A DNA stretch of 64,000 nt from Bradyrhizobium sp. MOS003 (GCF_003020125.1 NZ_PYFW01000003.1:800092-864091), one strand, 5' to 3'; positions 24,684-33,583 are shown, counted from the first letter of the stretch. Numbers and translations: made by a program. Notes: a model not told the origin generated them from the letters alone.

Positions 24684-26590
24684 GGTCCGGGACGTTCTCG
24701 GGCGTATGGCAGTGTCAGGCGGAATGTCGCCCCCGCGCCGGGCGAACTCTCGACCGACAACTGGCCGCCGTGAGCTTCCACCGTCGTTCGGCAGATCGCA
24801 AGTCCCATGCCCATTCCCCCGGGTTTCGTCGTGAAGAACGGATCAAACAGGTGCGGTATGTCGTCAGGCCGGACGCCTGGACCGCTGTCCTGTACCGTGA
24901 TGGCGAGACGCTCTCCGTCGACGGCGCTGGCGCGCAGCTTGACGGTACGGGAACCGGGCTGATCCGACATGGCCTGGCCGGCATTGACCAGCAGATTGAC
25001 GAGCACCTGTTGAAGCTGGATCCGGTCGCCGCGAATTGGCTTCAAGCCATGCTCGGTCTCGGAGGTGAGGACGACGCCGTCGTTGGCAAGCTCCCGCGCG
25101 ACCAGAAGGGCCGCGTCCTCGATGATCTCCGCGATATCGATACTGTCCTGCTGGGCGGGCGCCTTCTTCAGGAAGGTCCGGATGCGCGCCACGATCTCGC
25201 CGGCGCGGCGGCCTGCCGCCACGACCTGGACGATCGTGGCCGCGACTTCGTCCAGATCGGGGACCTCGCGTCGCAGCCAGCGCAGGCCGGCCTCTCCACT
25301 GGTGACGATCGCCGCCAGAGGCTGATTGACCTCGTGGGCAATGGAGGCGGTGAGCTCGCCGAGGGTGGCGACGCGTGCGGCATGGGCGAGCTCAGCCTGC
25401 GCCGCAAGCAAGGCATCCTGCGCCTGCTTGCGCTCGGTGATATCGACGACGAAAGCGAGCACGTTGCGATCGCCGTCAGGCCCGGAAGGAAAGGTGATCG
25501 TGAACAGCACGGGTACCTTGCGTCCGTCGAGCCTGACGAGCTCGGTCTCGCCTTCGTAGAAGGGCTCCCTTTCCGCGAACGCGATCAAGGCGCCGACGAA
25601 ACTCCGGTCGTCCTCGCCGAGAAGCCGCTCGACATTCTCGATAAAGGCCGGGGCGCCGTTTGCACCTGCCATCTTCTGCAAGGCCGGATTGACGTCGGTG
25701 ATTTTGGCGAGCCGGCGGGCATTCCGGACGAAATCAGGATGTTGCGCCAAATGGTCGTGCAGGCTGGCGCCTGCGGTGTCCAGCGACCGCAGTGCGATTC
25801 GGACTTCGCTCCAGTCCTCTTCGACCACGCCGATCCGGCTGGCGTCGAACATCCGGCGGTATCGCTGCTCGCTCTGCACCAGCGCGCTGTGTGCGGCAAC
25901 GCGGTCGGTGACGTCGGTATGCGTCTCGAGGACCCCGACGGGCTTGCCGAGACGGTCGTGCTGCAGGGCCCATCGGGCATCGACGGTGAGCACGGCGCCG
26001 TCTTTCGTTCGCTGCTGCACGTGGCCTTCCCATCGACCAGTGTCGAGCAGGCCCGCTTCGATGATTTCGCGCCGGTCGGGATATGTGGTTCGCAGAAGCT
26101 TGTCGGCGAGCTGTCCGAGCGCCTCGTCGGCCGACCAGCCATAGGCCTGCTCGGCGGTCTTGTTCCAGAAGGTGATCACGCCGCCGCGATCCCTGGCGAA
26201 GATCATGTCATGCGAGAGGTTGAGCAGGCGCGCCTGCGCTGCGAGACGCTTTGTCGCCGCGTGATTTTGCAGCGCCAGCAGGGTCGTGATCCCGATTGCC
26301 GCGAGGCTTACCAATACGCGAAGCAAGGGCGAGGCGATGCTCTCCAGATCGTGCGACAGCAGATAGGCGAGAATCGTCAGGACGACGCAGCCGGCCGCGG
26401 CGACGATGGTGTCGTCGCGCCGGTTGGTCTTGGCCGCGAGCAGGATCGCCACGACGTAGAGCACGGCGACCGCGCCCTCTAGCGGTGTCAGCACGTCAAC
26501 CAGGAAGACCGTCACGGCGAGGATGGCGGAGCAGAATCGCAAGCCGGCGCGCCTCATGGATGAACCCGTGGGTCGATCATGAGTCGTCAT
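24680..26590 (-). CDS. Membrane PAS sensor histidine kinase (FixL/NodV-type)
   Basis: A 636-residue kinase. N-terminal membrane region with about four helices (to ~105), then PAS 1 (about 120-235, NLSHDMIFARDRGGVITFWN to ETHTDVTDRV), a second PAS-like region (about 240-390, DVNPALQKMAGANG to AFVVDITERKQAQ). The HisKA H-box is GELTASIAHEVNQPLAAI; ATPase boxes are VNLLVNAGQAM, DSGPGVRPDD and GMGMGLAICRTTVEAHGG. Start could be 26590 or 26557; neither has a strong ribosome site. The stop overlaps its FixJ-like partner. The second input region resembles that in the orphan kinase at 14472-15962. Confidence 0.9.
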   Translation of the reverse strand: MTTHDRPTGSSMRRAGLRFCSAILAVTVFLVDVLTPLEGAVAVLYVVAILLAAKTNRRDDTIVAAAGCVVLTILAYLLSHDLESIASPLLRVLVSLAAIGITTLLALQNHAATKRLAAQARLLNLSHDMIFARDRGGVITFWNKTAEQAYGWSADEALGQLADKLLRTTYPDRREIIEAGLLDTGRWEGHVQQRTKDGAVLTVDARWALQHDRLGKPVGVLETHTDVTDRVAAHSALVQSEQRYRRMFDASRIGVVEEDWSEVRIALRSLDTAGASLHDHLAQHPDFVRNARRLAKITDVNPALQKMAGANGAPAFIENVERLLGEDDRSFVGALIAFAEREPFYEGETELVRLDGRKVPVLFTITFPSGPDGDRNVLAFVVDITERKQAQDALLAAQAELAHAARVATLGELTASIAHEVNQPLAAIVTSGEAGLRWLRREVPDLDEVAATIVQVVAAGRRAGEIVARIRTFLKKAPAQQDSIDIAEIIEDAALLVARELANDGVVLTSETEHGLKPIRGDRIQLQQVLVNLLVNAGQAMSDQPGSRTVKLRASAVDGERLAITVQDSGPGVRPDDIPHLFDPFFTTKPGGMGMGLAICRTTVEAHGGQLSVESSPGAGATFRLTLPYARERPGP

Positions 26591-27043
26591 CGTCGCTGGC
26601 AGTCGTAATTCTCATACCAGCGGCGTTGATGCCGCGATTTGATCGCGTTCACAACATCCTGTGGTGTGAATTTTCGTGCTGTCGTGGAAGACCTGCACGC
26701 CACGCAATCCGGCGAAAGTGCCGGCAGCTGGCATTCCCCGGAGAAACCGGCCCGCTCGCGTGGTTCCGCCGGCGAATCTGCGCAAAGGCGCGTCAACTTA
26801 CCGCAGGCGCCGCTCGTCGCGCCTCGCGTCCCCATCCGCGATGTCGGTGATCGCAGCACCGTCGCGCTCACCCGGCGAACATGCCTCGATCATACCTAGG
26901 TATGACACGGCTAACCCGAAAACCTATCGATACACCCGCGCGTAGAATGGATCGCGCGGACCGCCGAACTACTCTGCTCCCACGACATTCGGACAAGCCG
27001 GTCAGGCGATGCCGGATCGAAAACGGGACAAGGAGATTCGACG
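26591..27043. other. Divergent intergenic region with a 16-bp palindrome
   Basis: About 450 bases separating the minus-strand kinase operon from the plus-strand AraC gene. No coding sequence is convincing. It contains the perfect 16-bp palindrome at 26890-26905, a good operator candidate. Confidence 0.5.
26890..26905. promoter_or_regulatory. Perfect 16-bp palindrome TCATACCTAGGTATGA
   Basis: The sequence equals its own reverse complement over 16 bases and has a central CTAG, a tetramer usually rare in bacterial DNA. It lies ~140 bases before the AraC-family gene and ~300 bases before the divergent kinase. A dimeric regulator, possibly the FixJ-like protein encoded alongside, is the natural candidate to bind it; this is inference. 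Confidence 0.5.
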
Positions 27044-27910
27044 ATGTCGCTGCAGATGTCACGCTCACAGGCAATCAAGGATCATGACGTTCGCGCGATC
27101 GATATCTCGGCGATCGATCGCGATCCGCTCGGGCCGTCGAATTTTCCTGACCGGTTCGGCGAAGACGGAGCGACGCTGTCCTTCGTCCATCTGGATGTCG
27201 CCCTGGCGGTCGAGACGCAGGTCGAGACGCAGGCGGATGACGTCGAGCCATCTGCCGGCCGCGAGTCTGGCTTCAAGCTGTCCGCAAAGCTCCTTGCGGG
27301 GGCGTCCGCCGAGACCGAGCCGGCGTTTGCAACGGGAGAGTTCAACGACCCGATCATGCGGCGCCTGTCGGATGCGCTCGCGGCGACCGAAGCCGCGCAC
27401 GATGCCCATTCGGCGATCATGGCCGACGCCTTGCGGCTCGCGATCCTCACCCGGACGTTCAGCCGGCAGACGCTTCGCGCGCCGGCCGAGCTTGTCCCGG
27501 CTGACGGCGTTCGCGAGGAGGACACGGGCCGCGCCGTGCGGTCGCTGCAAAACTGGCGCCTCAAGCGCGTTCTGCAATATGTCGACAAGAACCTGACCGC
27601 CAAGATCACGCTTCAGGATCTGGCGGCCGTGGCCGGGCTGAGCAGGATGCACTTCGCCGCGCAGTTCCGCGCAGCCACCGGCGTCCGGCCGCACGAATAC
27701 CTGCTGAGGCGGCGGATCGAACGCGCCCAGGAGCTGCTCAAGCAGGCCGAAGTCGCCTTGGTCGATATCGCCTTGACCGTAGGCTTCCAGACCCAGGCTC
27801 ATTTCACCACGGTGTTCAAGCGCTTCGTCGGCGATACGCCGTATCAATGGCGGAGCGCCTATCTTGCGCAATTCATGCCGCTGCCGCGTCCGGGAGCAGG
27901 TGCGTCGTGA
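27044..27910 (+). CDS. AraC-family transcriptional regulator
   Basis: A 288-residue regulator. The C-terminal ~105 residues form the double helix-turn-helix of AraC/XylS: KITLQDLAAVAGLSRMHFAA (first HTH) and EVALVDIALTVGFQTQAHFT (second), followed by FKRFVGDTPYQWR. The N-terminal 170 residues show no cupin effector domain that I can recognise; residues ~50-75 are rich in Gln/Glu/Thr. AAGGAG precedes the start by 9 bases. The stop overlaps a small open frame (GTGA). Confidence 0.88.
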   Translation: MSLQMSRSQAIKDHDVRAIDISAIDRDPLGPSNFPDRFGEDGATLSFVHLDVALAVETQVETQADDVEPSAGRESGFKLSAKLLAGASAETEPAFATGEFNDPIMRRLSDALAATEAAHDAHSAIMADALRLAILTRTFSRQTLRAPAELVPADGVREEDTGRAVRSLQNWRLKRVLQYVDKNLTAKITLQDLAAVAGLSRMHFAAQFRAATGVRPHEYLLRRRIERAQELLKQAEVALVDIALTVGFQTQAHFTTVFKRFVGDTPYQWRSAYLAQFMPLPRPGAGAS

Positions 27911-28107
27911 ACGACATTGGTACCCTTCTGTCGCTCGCGGGCACTCATTGGATGATGACGCATCTTGAACTGATGGAGACGATCGGGCTTGTCCGCGCTC
28001 TAGGCAATTCGTATCGCCTGGCAGCTTCGGAGCCCGGTTCGAGCGCGATCTATGGCCGTTTTACCCTGGATTTCTTCAGGACCATCGTCGCATGCCTCGT
28101 GCGCTAG
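27907..28107 (+). CDS. Small ORF translationally coupled to the AraC gene
   Basis: A 66-codon frame beginning GTG at 27907, overlapping the AraC stop as GTGA. The predicted protein has a Met/Leu-rich helix (THWMMTHLELMETIGLVRAL) and ends ACLVR. I recognise no family. The overlap geometry is typical of coupled cistrons, but there is no other support, so it could be a chance frame or the eroded end of a longer gene. Confidence 0.35.
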   Translation: MNDIGTLLSLAGTHWMMTHLELMETIGLVRALGNSYRLAASEPGSSAIYGRFTLDFFRTIVACLVR

Positions 28108-28119
28108 GCGCCGAGGTTG

Positions 28120-28674
28120 CTAATCGATAGCCGTGCGCGAGCGGCGATGGCTGCTCTGAAGCTCGGGATAGCCGGTCAGCATCAACTTGTCGGCGCGCAC
28201 GCCCCAGCTCTCCAGGCGGTCGAGGAAGCTCATGCCGAGCAGATTGATCTTCATCTGCCCGGGCTGGACGACGAGGGCCGGCACCGATTTTTCGATGAGA
28301 TGACCGACGGAGAGACGATCGAGCGTGAGGCGGGCCGCCTTGGTATGGCCGCCCGCGGTTTCGAGGTCGACATCGTATTCGAGCATTTCGAGCGGCAGGC
28401 CGATCGCTTTGGCGGTTTCCCAGGTCAGCACCACCGACGTCGCACCGGTATCGATCACCATCGGCGCGGCGACGCCGTTGATCTTCGCACGCAGCGCGAA
28501 TTCGCCGCGCTGGCCGCGCGGGATCTGTACGGCGGGGGCGGGCGTTGCCGTCTGCGTTCGAAAAATATGGGTAACCTTGTGGCTGGCGCGCGCGATCTGA
28601 TCGGGGTCGCCATAGGCGACGACTGCGCCTGCCGTGCCGGCAAGCATGACGAGAACGAGCAGGAAGCGGATCAT
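28120..28674 (-). CDS. Retropepsin-like aspartic protease (TIGR02281 type)
   Basis: A 184-residue protein with an N-terminal signal-anchor (FLLVLVMLAGTAGAVVA) and one retroviral-type aspartic protease fold. The active-site motif is VIDTGATSVVL (Asp about 87), with flap and dimer features LGMSFLDRLESW. TIGR02281 proteins are membrane-tethered periplasmic proteases of alphaproteobacteria. The start at 28674 follows GGAGG. The DUF1289 gene lies 28 bases upstream on the same strand, an arrangement common in Rhizobiales. Confidence 0.87.
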   Translation of the reverse strand: MIRFLLVLVMLAGTAGAVVAYGDPDQIARASHKVTHIFRTQTATPAPAVQIPRGQRGEFALRAKINGVAAPMVIDTGATSVVLTWETAKAIGLPLEMLEYDVDLETAGGHTKAARLTLDRLSVGHLIEKSVPALVVQPGQMKINLLGMSFLDRLESWGVRADKLMLTGYPELQSSHRRSRTAID

Positions 28675-28702
28675 CGCGCACCTCCGCAGGCGCACAGGCC
28701 GG

Positions 28703-28906
28703 TCAGGCGCGTTTCGGCGATGCCGCGATCGGCGCCAGTCCAGCTTCCGTCATGCGTGCCGGCAACAGCGCCATGACCGCGAGCCGGTCCGCGCTTTCCA
28801 TGGCGTGCCAGCGCGCGATCTCGGGCAAGGTCCGGCCGCATCCGAAGCACAGCTTGGTCCTGGGATCGATCATGCAGACGGCGACACACGGCGTTTCTTT
28901 GCTCAT
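28703..28906 (-). CDS. DUF1289 domain protein
   Basis: A 67-residue protein. The N-terminal half has the DUF1289 cysteine pattern: TPCVAVCMIDPRTKLCFGCG followed by RTLPEIARWHAM, a likely small zinc-binding fold with four cysteines. The start at 28906 gives the normal family N-terminus (SKETPC). Probably in an operon with the retropepsin-like gene. Function unknown. Confidence 0.88.
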   Translation of the reverse strand: MSKETPCVAVCMIDPRTKLCFGCGRTLPEIARWHAMESADRLAVMALLPARMTEAGLAPIAASPKRA

Positions 28907-28950
28907 TCGGACATAGTGAGGGATTGTCGGGCATGTCTGCAAGCATCTGG

Positions 28951-30546
28951 TTAAGAGCCTGTGCCTGCGCTCATGATCGGCTTGTGCCGCGGCCGGCGCT
29001 TCTCCTCGGGCAGGATGGAACTCTCCGGCTGGAGCGGCGGGGAATCATCCGATAGCGGCGCCAGCGCGCTCATCACGCGCTCCGGCGGGAAGGTGACGAT
29101 CACCTCGGTGCCGATGCGCAGCTTCGATTTCAGCGTGAACGTGCCGCCATGCAGGTCGATCAGATTCTTGGCGATCGGCAGGCCGAGGCCGGCGCCCTGT
29201 TCGGCGGACTTGATCGAGTTGGAGCCCTGCCCGAACGAGGCGAGCACGATCGGGATCTCGTCCTCGGGGATTCCCGAGCCGGAATCCCGCACCGAGAGAT
29301 ATTGTCCGCCCGAGGCGGTCCAGCCGGCCTTGAGCCAGATCTCACCGCCTTGCGGGGTGAACTTGATCGAGTTGGAGAGCAGGTTGAGCACGACCTGGCG
29401 GATCGCGCGCTCGTCGGCCCACAGCCGCGGCATGGCCTGCTCGAACACTTCGTGAATGGTGATGCCGCGGCTGGAGGCGCGCAGCTTCATCAGATGATGG
29501 CAGTCGGCGACGATGCCGACCAGCGACACCGCTTCCTCGTTGAGCTCGTAGCGGCCGGCCTCGATCCGCGACAGGTCGAGGATCTCGTTGATGAGGTTGA
29601 GCAGGTGTACGCCGGAATTATGGATGTCCGCCGAGTACTCCTTGTAGACCGGCACCGCATGCGCACCGAAGATCTCGCTCTTCATCACCTCGGAGAAGCC
29701 GAGGATGGCGTTCAGCGGCGTGCGCAGCTCGTGGCTCATCTGCGCGAGGAAGCGCGACTTGGCCACGTTGGCGGATTCGGCGCGGTGGCGCGCTTCGTCC
29801 GAGATCGCCTTGGCCTGTTCGAGCTCGCCGATCAGCGCGTCCTTCTCGGCGCGCGCTTCCAGCGTGGCGAAGGTGGAGGAGTGCAGGCGATGCGCCAGCA
29901 GCACGAAATAGCCTTCGGCGGCCAGCGCGAGCCCGGCCAGGATGTAATTGTCCAGCGAACCGGTCATCACGAAGCTCAGCGCCATGGCGACGGCGACCGG
30001 CGCGGTGGCTGCGAGGGCTGCGATCGGCAGATTGGCGGCGAGCATGCTCGACACTGCGATCACCAGCAGCATCAGGAACATCATCAGCGTTTCCGTGACC
30101 ATGTCGAGCACGGGATGGATCAGGATCGCCATCCAGCACAGGCCATAGAGCAGGTCGAGCACGACGAAACGCGTCCGCCATGCCCGCGTCGCCGCGGGCG
30201 AGGCGGGCTCGGTGAGGAAGCGCCGGCAGCTGCGGATCATCGCGGCGTGGATGCAGAGCATGCCGGCGGTCCAGGCGGCGGCGGGGATCGGCTGCATCCA
30301 CAGGCCGAACAGCACGCCGGTTGCGACTACCAGCAGCATCACGACATAGGAAGCTGACAGCCGCGTCTGGGCGTATTGGCGCAGCATCTCGGCGTCGAAG
30401 GCCGGCCGGGTTCCACTGGTCGACGTTAACTTGTCCCGCGCCTCGCGCACCCGCTGCGCCGCAGCCCTTCGGCTGCTCGCCGATGGAGCGCTCATCGGCT
30501 CGGCCGGAAGCTGCACTACCTCAGGCTTTTCAGCGGGGTTACTCAT
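28951..30546 (-). CDS. PleC/DivJ-like sensor histidine kinase
   Basis: A 531-residue kinase. N-terminal ~60 residues are charged; about six transmembrane helices follow (residues ~66-225). The HisKA box is MSHELRTPLNAILGFSEVMKSEIFG, the form seen in PleC/DivJ-type cell-cycle kinases. The ATPase boxes are NLLSNSIKFTP, DSGSGIPEDE and GAGLGLPIAKNLIDLHGG. The start at 30546 begins SNPAEKPEVV. A CtrA-type box lies ~100 bases upstream. Likely partner is a DivK/PleD-type receiver encoded elsewhere. I cannot tell PleC from DivJ by reading. Confidence 0.85.
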   Translation of the reverse strand: MSNPAEKPEVVQLPAEPMSAPSASSRRAAAQRVREARDKLTSTSGTRPAFDAEMLRQYAQTRLSASYVVMLLVVATGVLFGLWMQPIPAAAWTAGMLCIHAAMIRSCRRFLTEPASPAATRAWRTRFVVLDLLYGLCWMAILIHPVLDMVTETLMMFLMLLVIAVSSMLAANLPIAALAATAPVAVAMALSFVMTGSLDNYILAGLALAAEGYFVLLAHRLHSSTFATLEARAEKDALIGELEQAKAISDEARHRAESANVAKSRFLAQMSHELRTPLNAILGFSEVMKSEIFGAHAVPVYKEYSADIHNSGVHLLNLINEILDLSRIEAGRYELNEEAVSLVGIVADCHHLMKLRASSRGITIHEVFEQAMPRLWADERAIRQVVLNLLSNSIKFTPQGGEIWLKAGWTASGGQYLSVRDSGSGIPEDEIPIVLASFGQGSNSIKSAEQGAGLGLPIAKNLIDLHGGTFTLKSKLRIGTEVIVTFPPERVMSALAPLSDDSPPLQPESSILPEEKRRPRHKPIMSAGTGS

Positions 30547-30648
30547 CAAGCAACAACGATTCCTGCCCACGCCGGACGCGGGCCTTCTGCATTGTCTATC
30601 TCTGGCAAGAAATCCTTAAGAGGTGACTTAAGGAGCTAAAGAATTACG

Positions 30649-30663
30649 TTAACCCGGCGTTAA
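30649..30663 (-). promoter_or_regulatory. CtrA-type box TTAA-N7-TTAA
   Basis: TTAACCCGGCGTTAA matches the full CtrA consensus TTAA-N7-TTAA with exact spacing. It lies in the 135-base gap between nhaD and the PleC/DivJ-like kinase, about 100 bases upstream of the kinase start. CtrA is the essential cell-cycle regulator of alphaproteobacteria and is controlled by PleC/DivJ through DivK, so the position is meaningful. Confidence 0.65.
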
Positions 30664-30681
30664 TTTGAATCTGGCCCGCCT

Positions 30682-31962
30682 TCAGTGCAGCGCCGCGTGC
30701 TGCACGATGTAGACCATCGCTCCCGCCAGATATCCCACCAGCGCGGGGCCTGCGATGCGGCGGGCGTACCAGAAGAACTCGATCTTCTCGAGGCCCATGG
30801 CGGCAACGCCCGCGGCCGAGCCGATGATCAGGATCGAGCCGCCGGTGCCGGCGCAATAGGCGATGAACTCCCAGATGAAGCTGTCGGGCGGATATTGCAC
30901 CAGATTGTACATGCCCATCGTGGCGGCGACGAGCGGGACGTTGTCGATGATGGCGCTCAGGAGGCCGAGCAGGATGACGATGATGTCGAGACGCCCGACC
31001 GTGGCGTCGAGCCATTTCGCCAACAGTTCCAGCACGCGAGCATGCTCCAGGCACGCGACGGCCATGAGGATGCCGACGAAGAAAACGATGGAGCTCATGT
31101 CGATGCGCGTCAGCGCATGGACGAGAGTGAGGGGACGGCGCGCGTCCTCGTCCTTGTGGCGGTGAACGATCTCGCCGACCAGCCAGAGGACGCCCAGCCC
31201 GAAAAGAATACCCATGAAAGGCGCAAGGTGCGTCACGGCCTTGAAAACCGGAACCGCAACCAGGGTGCCGAGGCCGAGATAGAACATCAGATTGCGCTCG
31301 AACGCCTCGACCCTCAGGGCCTGCTCTCCGCCTTGCAGCGGAGGGACGATCTCTTTTCCTTTGAGCGAATAGCCGATGATGAGCAGCGGGATCAGAAGGT
31401 TGACCAGCGACGGCAGGAACACCGACTTCATGATGCTCACGGGAGTGATCTGCCCTCCGATCCAGAGCATCGTCGTCGTGACGTCGCCGATCACGGTCCA
31501 GGCGCCGCCGGCATTGGCCGCGATGACGATGATGGAGGCGAACAGCAGGCGGTCGCTCTTGTTGCCGATCAGCTTCTGGATCAGCGAGATCATCACGATG
31601 GTGGTCGTCAGGTTGTCGAGGATCGCGCTGAGGAAGAACGTGACGAAGCCGATGATCCACATCAGCGAGGTCTGCTTCGTGGTGCGGATGATCGAGGTGA
31701 TGACTTCGAAGCCGTTGTGGGCGTCGATCACCTCGACGATCGTCATGGCGCCGATCAGGAAGAAGACGATCTGCGCGGTCGAGGCGACGGATTCGTCGAG
31801 CTGGTGGTTGACGAGCGAGGCGTCGCCGACGGACAGCGCGTAAATGGTCCAGAGCAGGCCGGCTCCCAGGAGTGCCGAAGCGCTCTTGTTGACGCCGAGC
31901 GGGTGTTCGAGCGCGATGGCAGCATACGCAACGATGAAAATGGCGGCTATCACGCTCAGCAA
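30682..31962 (-). CDS. nhaD: Sodium:proton antiporter NhaD
   Basis: A 426-residue membrane protein of the NhaD family (ion transporter superfamily), with about 11-13 helices. Conserved stretches include SAILDNLTTTIVMISLIQKL and ANAGGAWTVIGDVTTTMLW in the first half and SAIIDNVPLVAA in the second: two inverted DN-T/P repeats typical of NhaD. It exports Na+ (or Li+) in exchange for protons. The start is TTG at 31962, preceded by a G-rich ribosome site; no ATG fits the first helix. Confidence 0.9.
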   Translation of the reverse strand: MLSVIAAIFIVAYAAIALEHPLGVNKSASALLGAGLLWTIYALSVGDASLVNHQLDESVASTAQIVFFLIGAMTIVEVIDAHNGFEVITSIIRTTKQTSLMWIIGFVTFFLSAILDNLTTTIVMISLIQKLIGNKSDRLLFASIIVIAANAGGAWTVIGDVTTTMLWIGGQITPVSIMKSVFLPSLVNLLIPLLIIGYSLKGKEIVPPLQGGEQALRVEAFERNLMFYLGLGTLVAVPVFKAVTHLAPFMGILFGLGVLWLVGEIVHRHKDEDARRPLTLVHALTRIDMSSIVFFVGILMAVACLEHARVLELLAKWLDATVGRLDIIVILLGLLSAIIDNVPLVAATMGMYNLVQYPPDSFIWEFIAYCAGTGGSILIIGSAAGVAAMGLEKIEFFWYARRIAGPALVGYLAGAMVYIVQHAALH

Positions 31963-32075
31963 GTCAATTCCCCCCCGGAATTCGTTCTTCGACTCAATGC
32001 GGGTCTCGTCGCGGCGGGCGCCGCGTCGAGGCCCGCGAGGGCCGCAGCTGCCCGGCTGCGGCCCTCATGCGTTCA

Positions 32076-32948
32076 TCAGCGTTGCAGGCGCGCCAGCAGG
32101 CTCGACGTATCCCAGCGCTTGCCGCCCATCTTCTCGACCTCGGAATAGAACTGATCGACCAGCGCGGTGACGGGCAGGTTGGCGCCGTTGCGGCGAGCTT
32201 CGGCGATCGCGATCGAGAGGTCCTTGCGCATCCATTCGACAGCGAAGCCGAAATCGTACTTGTCCTCGTTCATGGTCTTGTAGCGATTTTCCATCTGCCA
32301 GGACTGCGCCGCGCCCTTGGAGATGGTCTCGATCACCGCGGCGACGTCGAGGCCGCTCTTCTTGGCGAAGTGGATACCTTCGGAGAGACCCTGCACCAGG
32401 CCGGCGATGCAGATCTGGTTGACCATCTTGGTGAGTTGGCCGCTGCCCGCGGGCCCGAGCAGCTTGCACATCCGCGCATAGGCGCCCGTGATGATCGGCT
32501 CGGCGCCGGCATAGGCGCCCTCGGCGCCGCCGCACATCACCGTCAGAACGCCGTTCTCGGCGCCGGCCTGGCCGCCGGAGACCGGCGCGTCGACGAACTT
32601 AAAGCCGGCCTTGGTCGCGGCCGCATCCAGCTCACGCGCGACTTCGGCGGAGGCGGTGGTGTGATCGACGAAGGTCGCGCCCTTCTTCATGCCGGCGAAG
32701 GCGCCGTCGGCGCCGATCGTGACCGCGCGCAGATCGTTGTCGTTGCCGACGCAGCACATCACGAAATCCTGGCCTTCGGCGGCGGCCTTCGGGGTCGGGG
32801 CGGTCTTGCCGCCGAACTTGTCCGCCCATTCCTTCGCCTTGGCCGCGGTGCGGTTGTAAACGGTGACCTCATGGCCCCCTTTTTTCACGAGGTGTCCGGC
32901 CATGGGGTAGCCCATCACGCCGAGACCGAGGAAAGCGACTTTTGCCAT
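32076..32948 (-). CDS. 3-hydroxyisobutyrate dehydrogenase family NAD(P) oxidoreductase
   Basis: A 290-residue beta-hydroxyacid dehydrogenase. It begins with the Rossmann motif FLGLGVMGYPMAGHLVKKG, contains the substrate-binding DAPVSGGQAGAENGVLTVMCGG and the catalytic Lys in GQLTKMVNQICIAG. The length is normal. The family includes 3-hydroxyisobutyrate dehydrogenase, tartronate semialdehyde reductase and GLYR1-like succinic semialdehyde reductases; the exact substrate cannot be decided here. Divergent from the VOC gene. Confidence 0.88.
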   Translation of the reverse strand: MAKVAFLGLGVMGYPMAGHLVKKGGHEVTVYNRTAAKAKEWADKFGGKTAPTPKAAAEGQDFVMCCVGNDNDLRAVTIGADGAFAGMKKGATFVDHTTASAEVARELDAAATKAGFKFVDAPVSGGQAGAENGVLTVMCGGAEGAYAGAEPIITGAYARMCKLLGPAGSGQLTKMVNQICIAGLVQGLSEGIHFAKKSGLDVAAVIETISKGAAQSWQMENRYKTMNEDKYDFGFAVEWMRKDLSIAIAEARRNGANLPVTALVDQFYSEVEKMGGKRWDTSSLLARLQR

Positions 32949-33145
32949 GTGTGGTACCTTGTCCGTAGCTTGAGTTTTACGGTTGCAGCCGGGTGAGGGC
33001 GCCAGGGCGGCGTCCTCGAAGTTCCGCTCCGAGGGCGGACCGGAGGCGCACCATAAACCGTTAAGGGCGGAGGGCAACGGCTTCGTTTGGCTTCCCCCTG
33101 TGCTAGGATGGCGGACCCAAGGACTTCAAAAAAGGGAGCGAAAGC

Positions 33146-33583
33146 ATGGGCGGCGTGAGCGTTGGCGTCCTCGATCATTTCAACATCCGGACCCGGAATC
33201 TGGCCGAGACTGTCCGCTTCTACGAGGATGTGCTGGGCCTGGAAAAAGGCGCCCGGCCGAATTTTGCCTTCCCCGGTGCCTGGATGTACAGCGAGGGCAA
33301 GGCGGTGGTGCACCTCGTCGATATTTCCGCGACCGCCGAGCCGCAAAAGCCGGATTCCGGCGTTGTCCATCATGTCGCCTTCGTCAGTCGCGGTTTCGAC
33401 GGCATGAAGCAGCGGCTGGCATCCAGGGGCATGACGTTCGACTCCCGCCAGGTGCCCGGCGGCGACCTCTGGCAGATCTTCGTCAACGACCCCAACGGGG
33501 TCATGATCGAGCTGAATTACGAGGCCGCCAAGGAGCAGGGGGCAGCGCCCGTCGAGAAGGCTGACGATATCGGCAGGCAGTAG
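33146..33583 (+). CDS. VOC (glyoxalase/bleomycin resistance) family protein
   Basis: A 145-residue vicinal-oxygen-chelate protein made of two beta-alpha-beta-beta-beta units. Metal-ligand candidates are His in LDHFNIRTRN, His in AVVHLVDI, His in VHHVAFVS and Glu in GVMIELNY. AAGGGAG precedes the start. It could be a lyase, isomerase or dioxygenase; the family does not tell the substrate. It lies 54 bases before mrp on the same strand. Confidence 0.88.
   Translation: MGGVSVGVLDHFNIRTRNLAETVRFYEDVLGLEKGARPNFAFPGAWMYSEGKAVVHLVDISATAEPQKPDSGVVHHVAFVSRGFDGMKQRLASRGMTFDSRQVPGGDLWQIFVNDPNGVMIELNYEAAKEQGAAPVEKADDIGRQ

Noticed and set aside
24656..26482. A 608-codon plus-strand frame opposite the PAS kinase
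   Set aside because: Antisense shadow of a clear histidine kinase; no family pattern or start signal.
30614..30633. Inverted repeat CCTTAAG-N6-CTTAAGG considered as a second CtrA site
   Set aside because: The TTAA half-sites are 8 bases apart, not 7, so it does not fit CtrA; it may still be an operator for something else.
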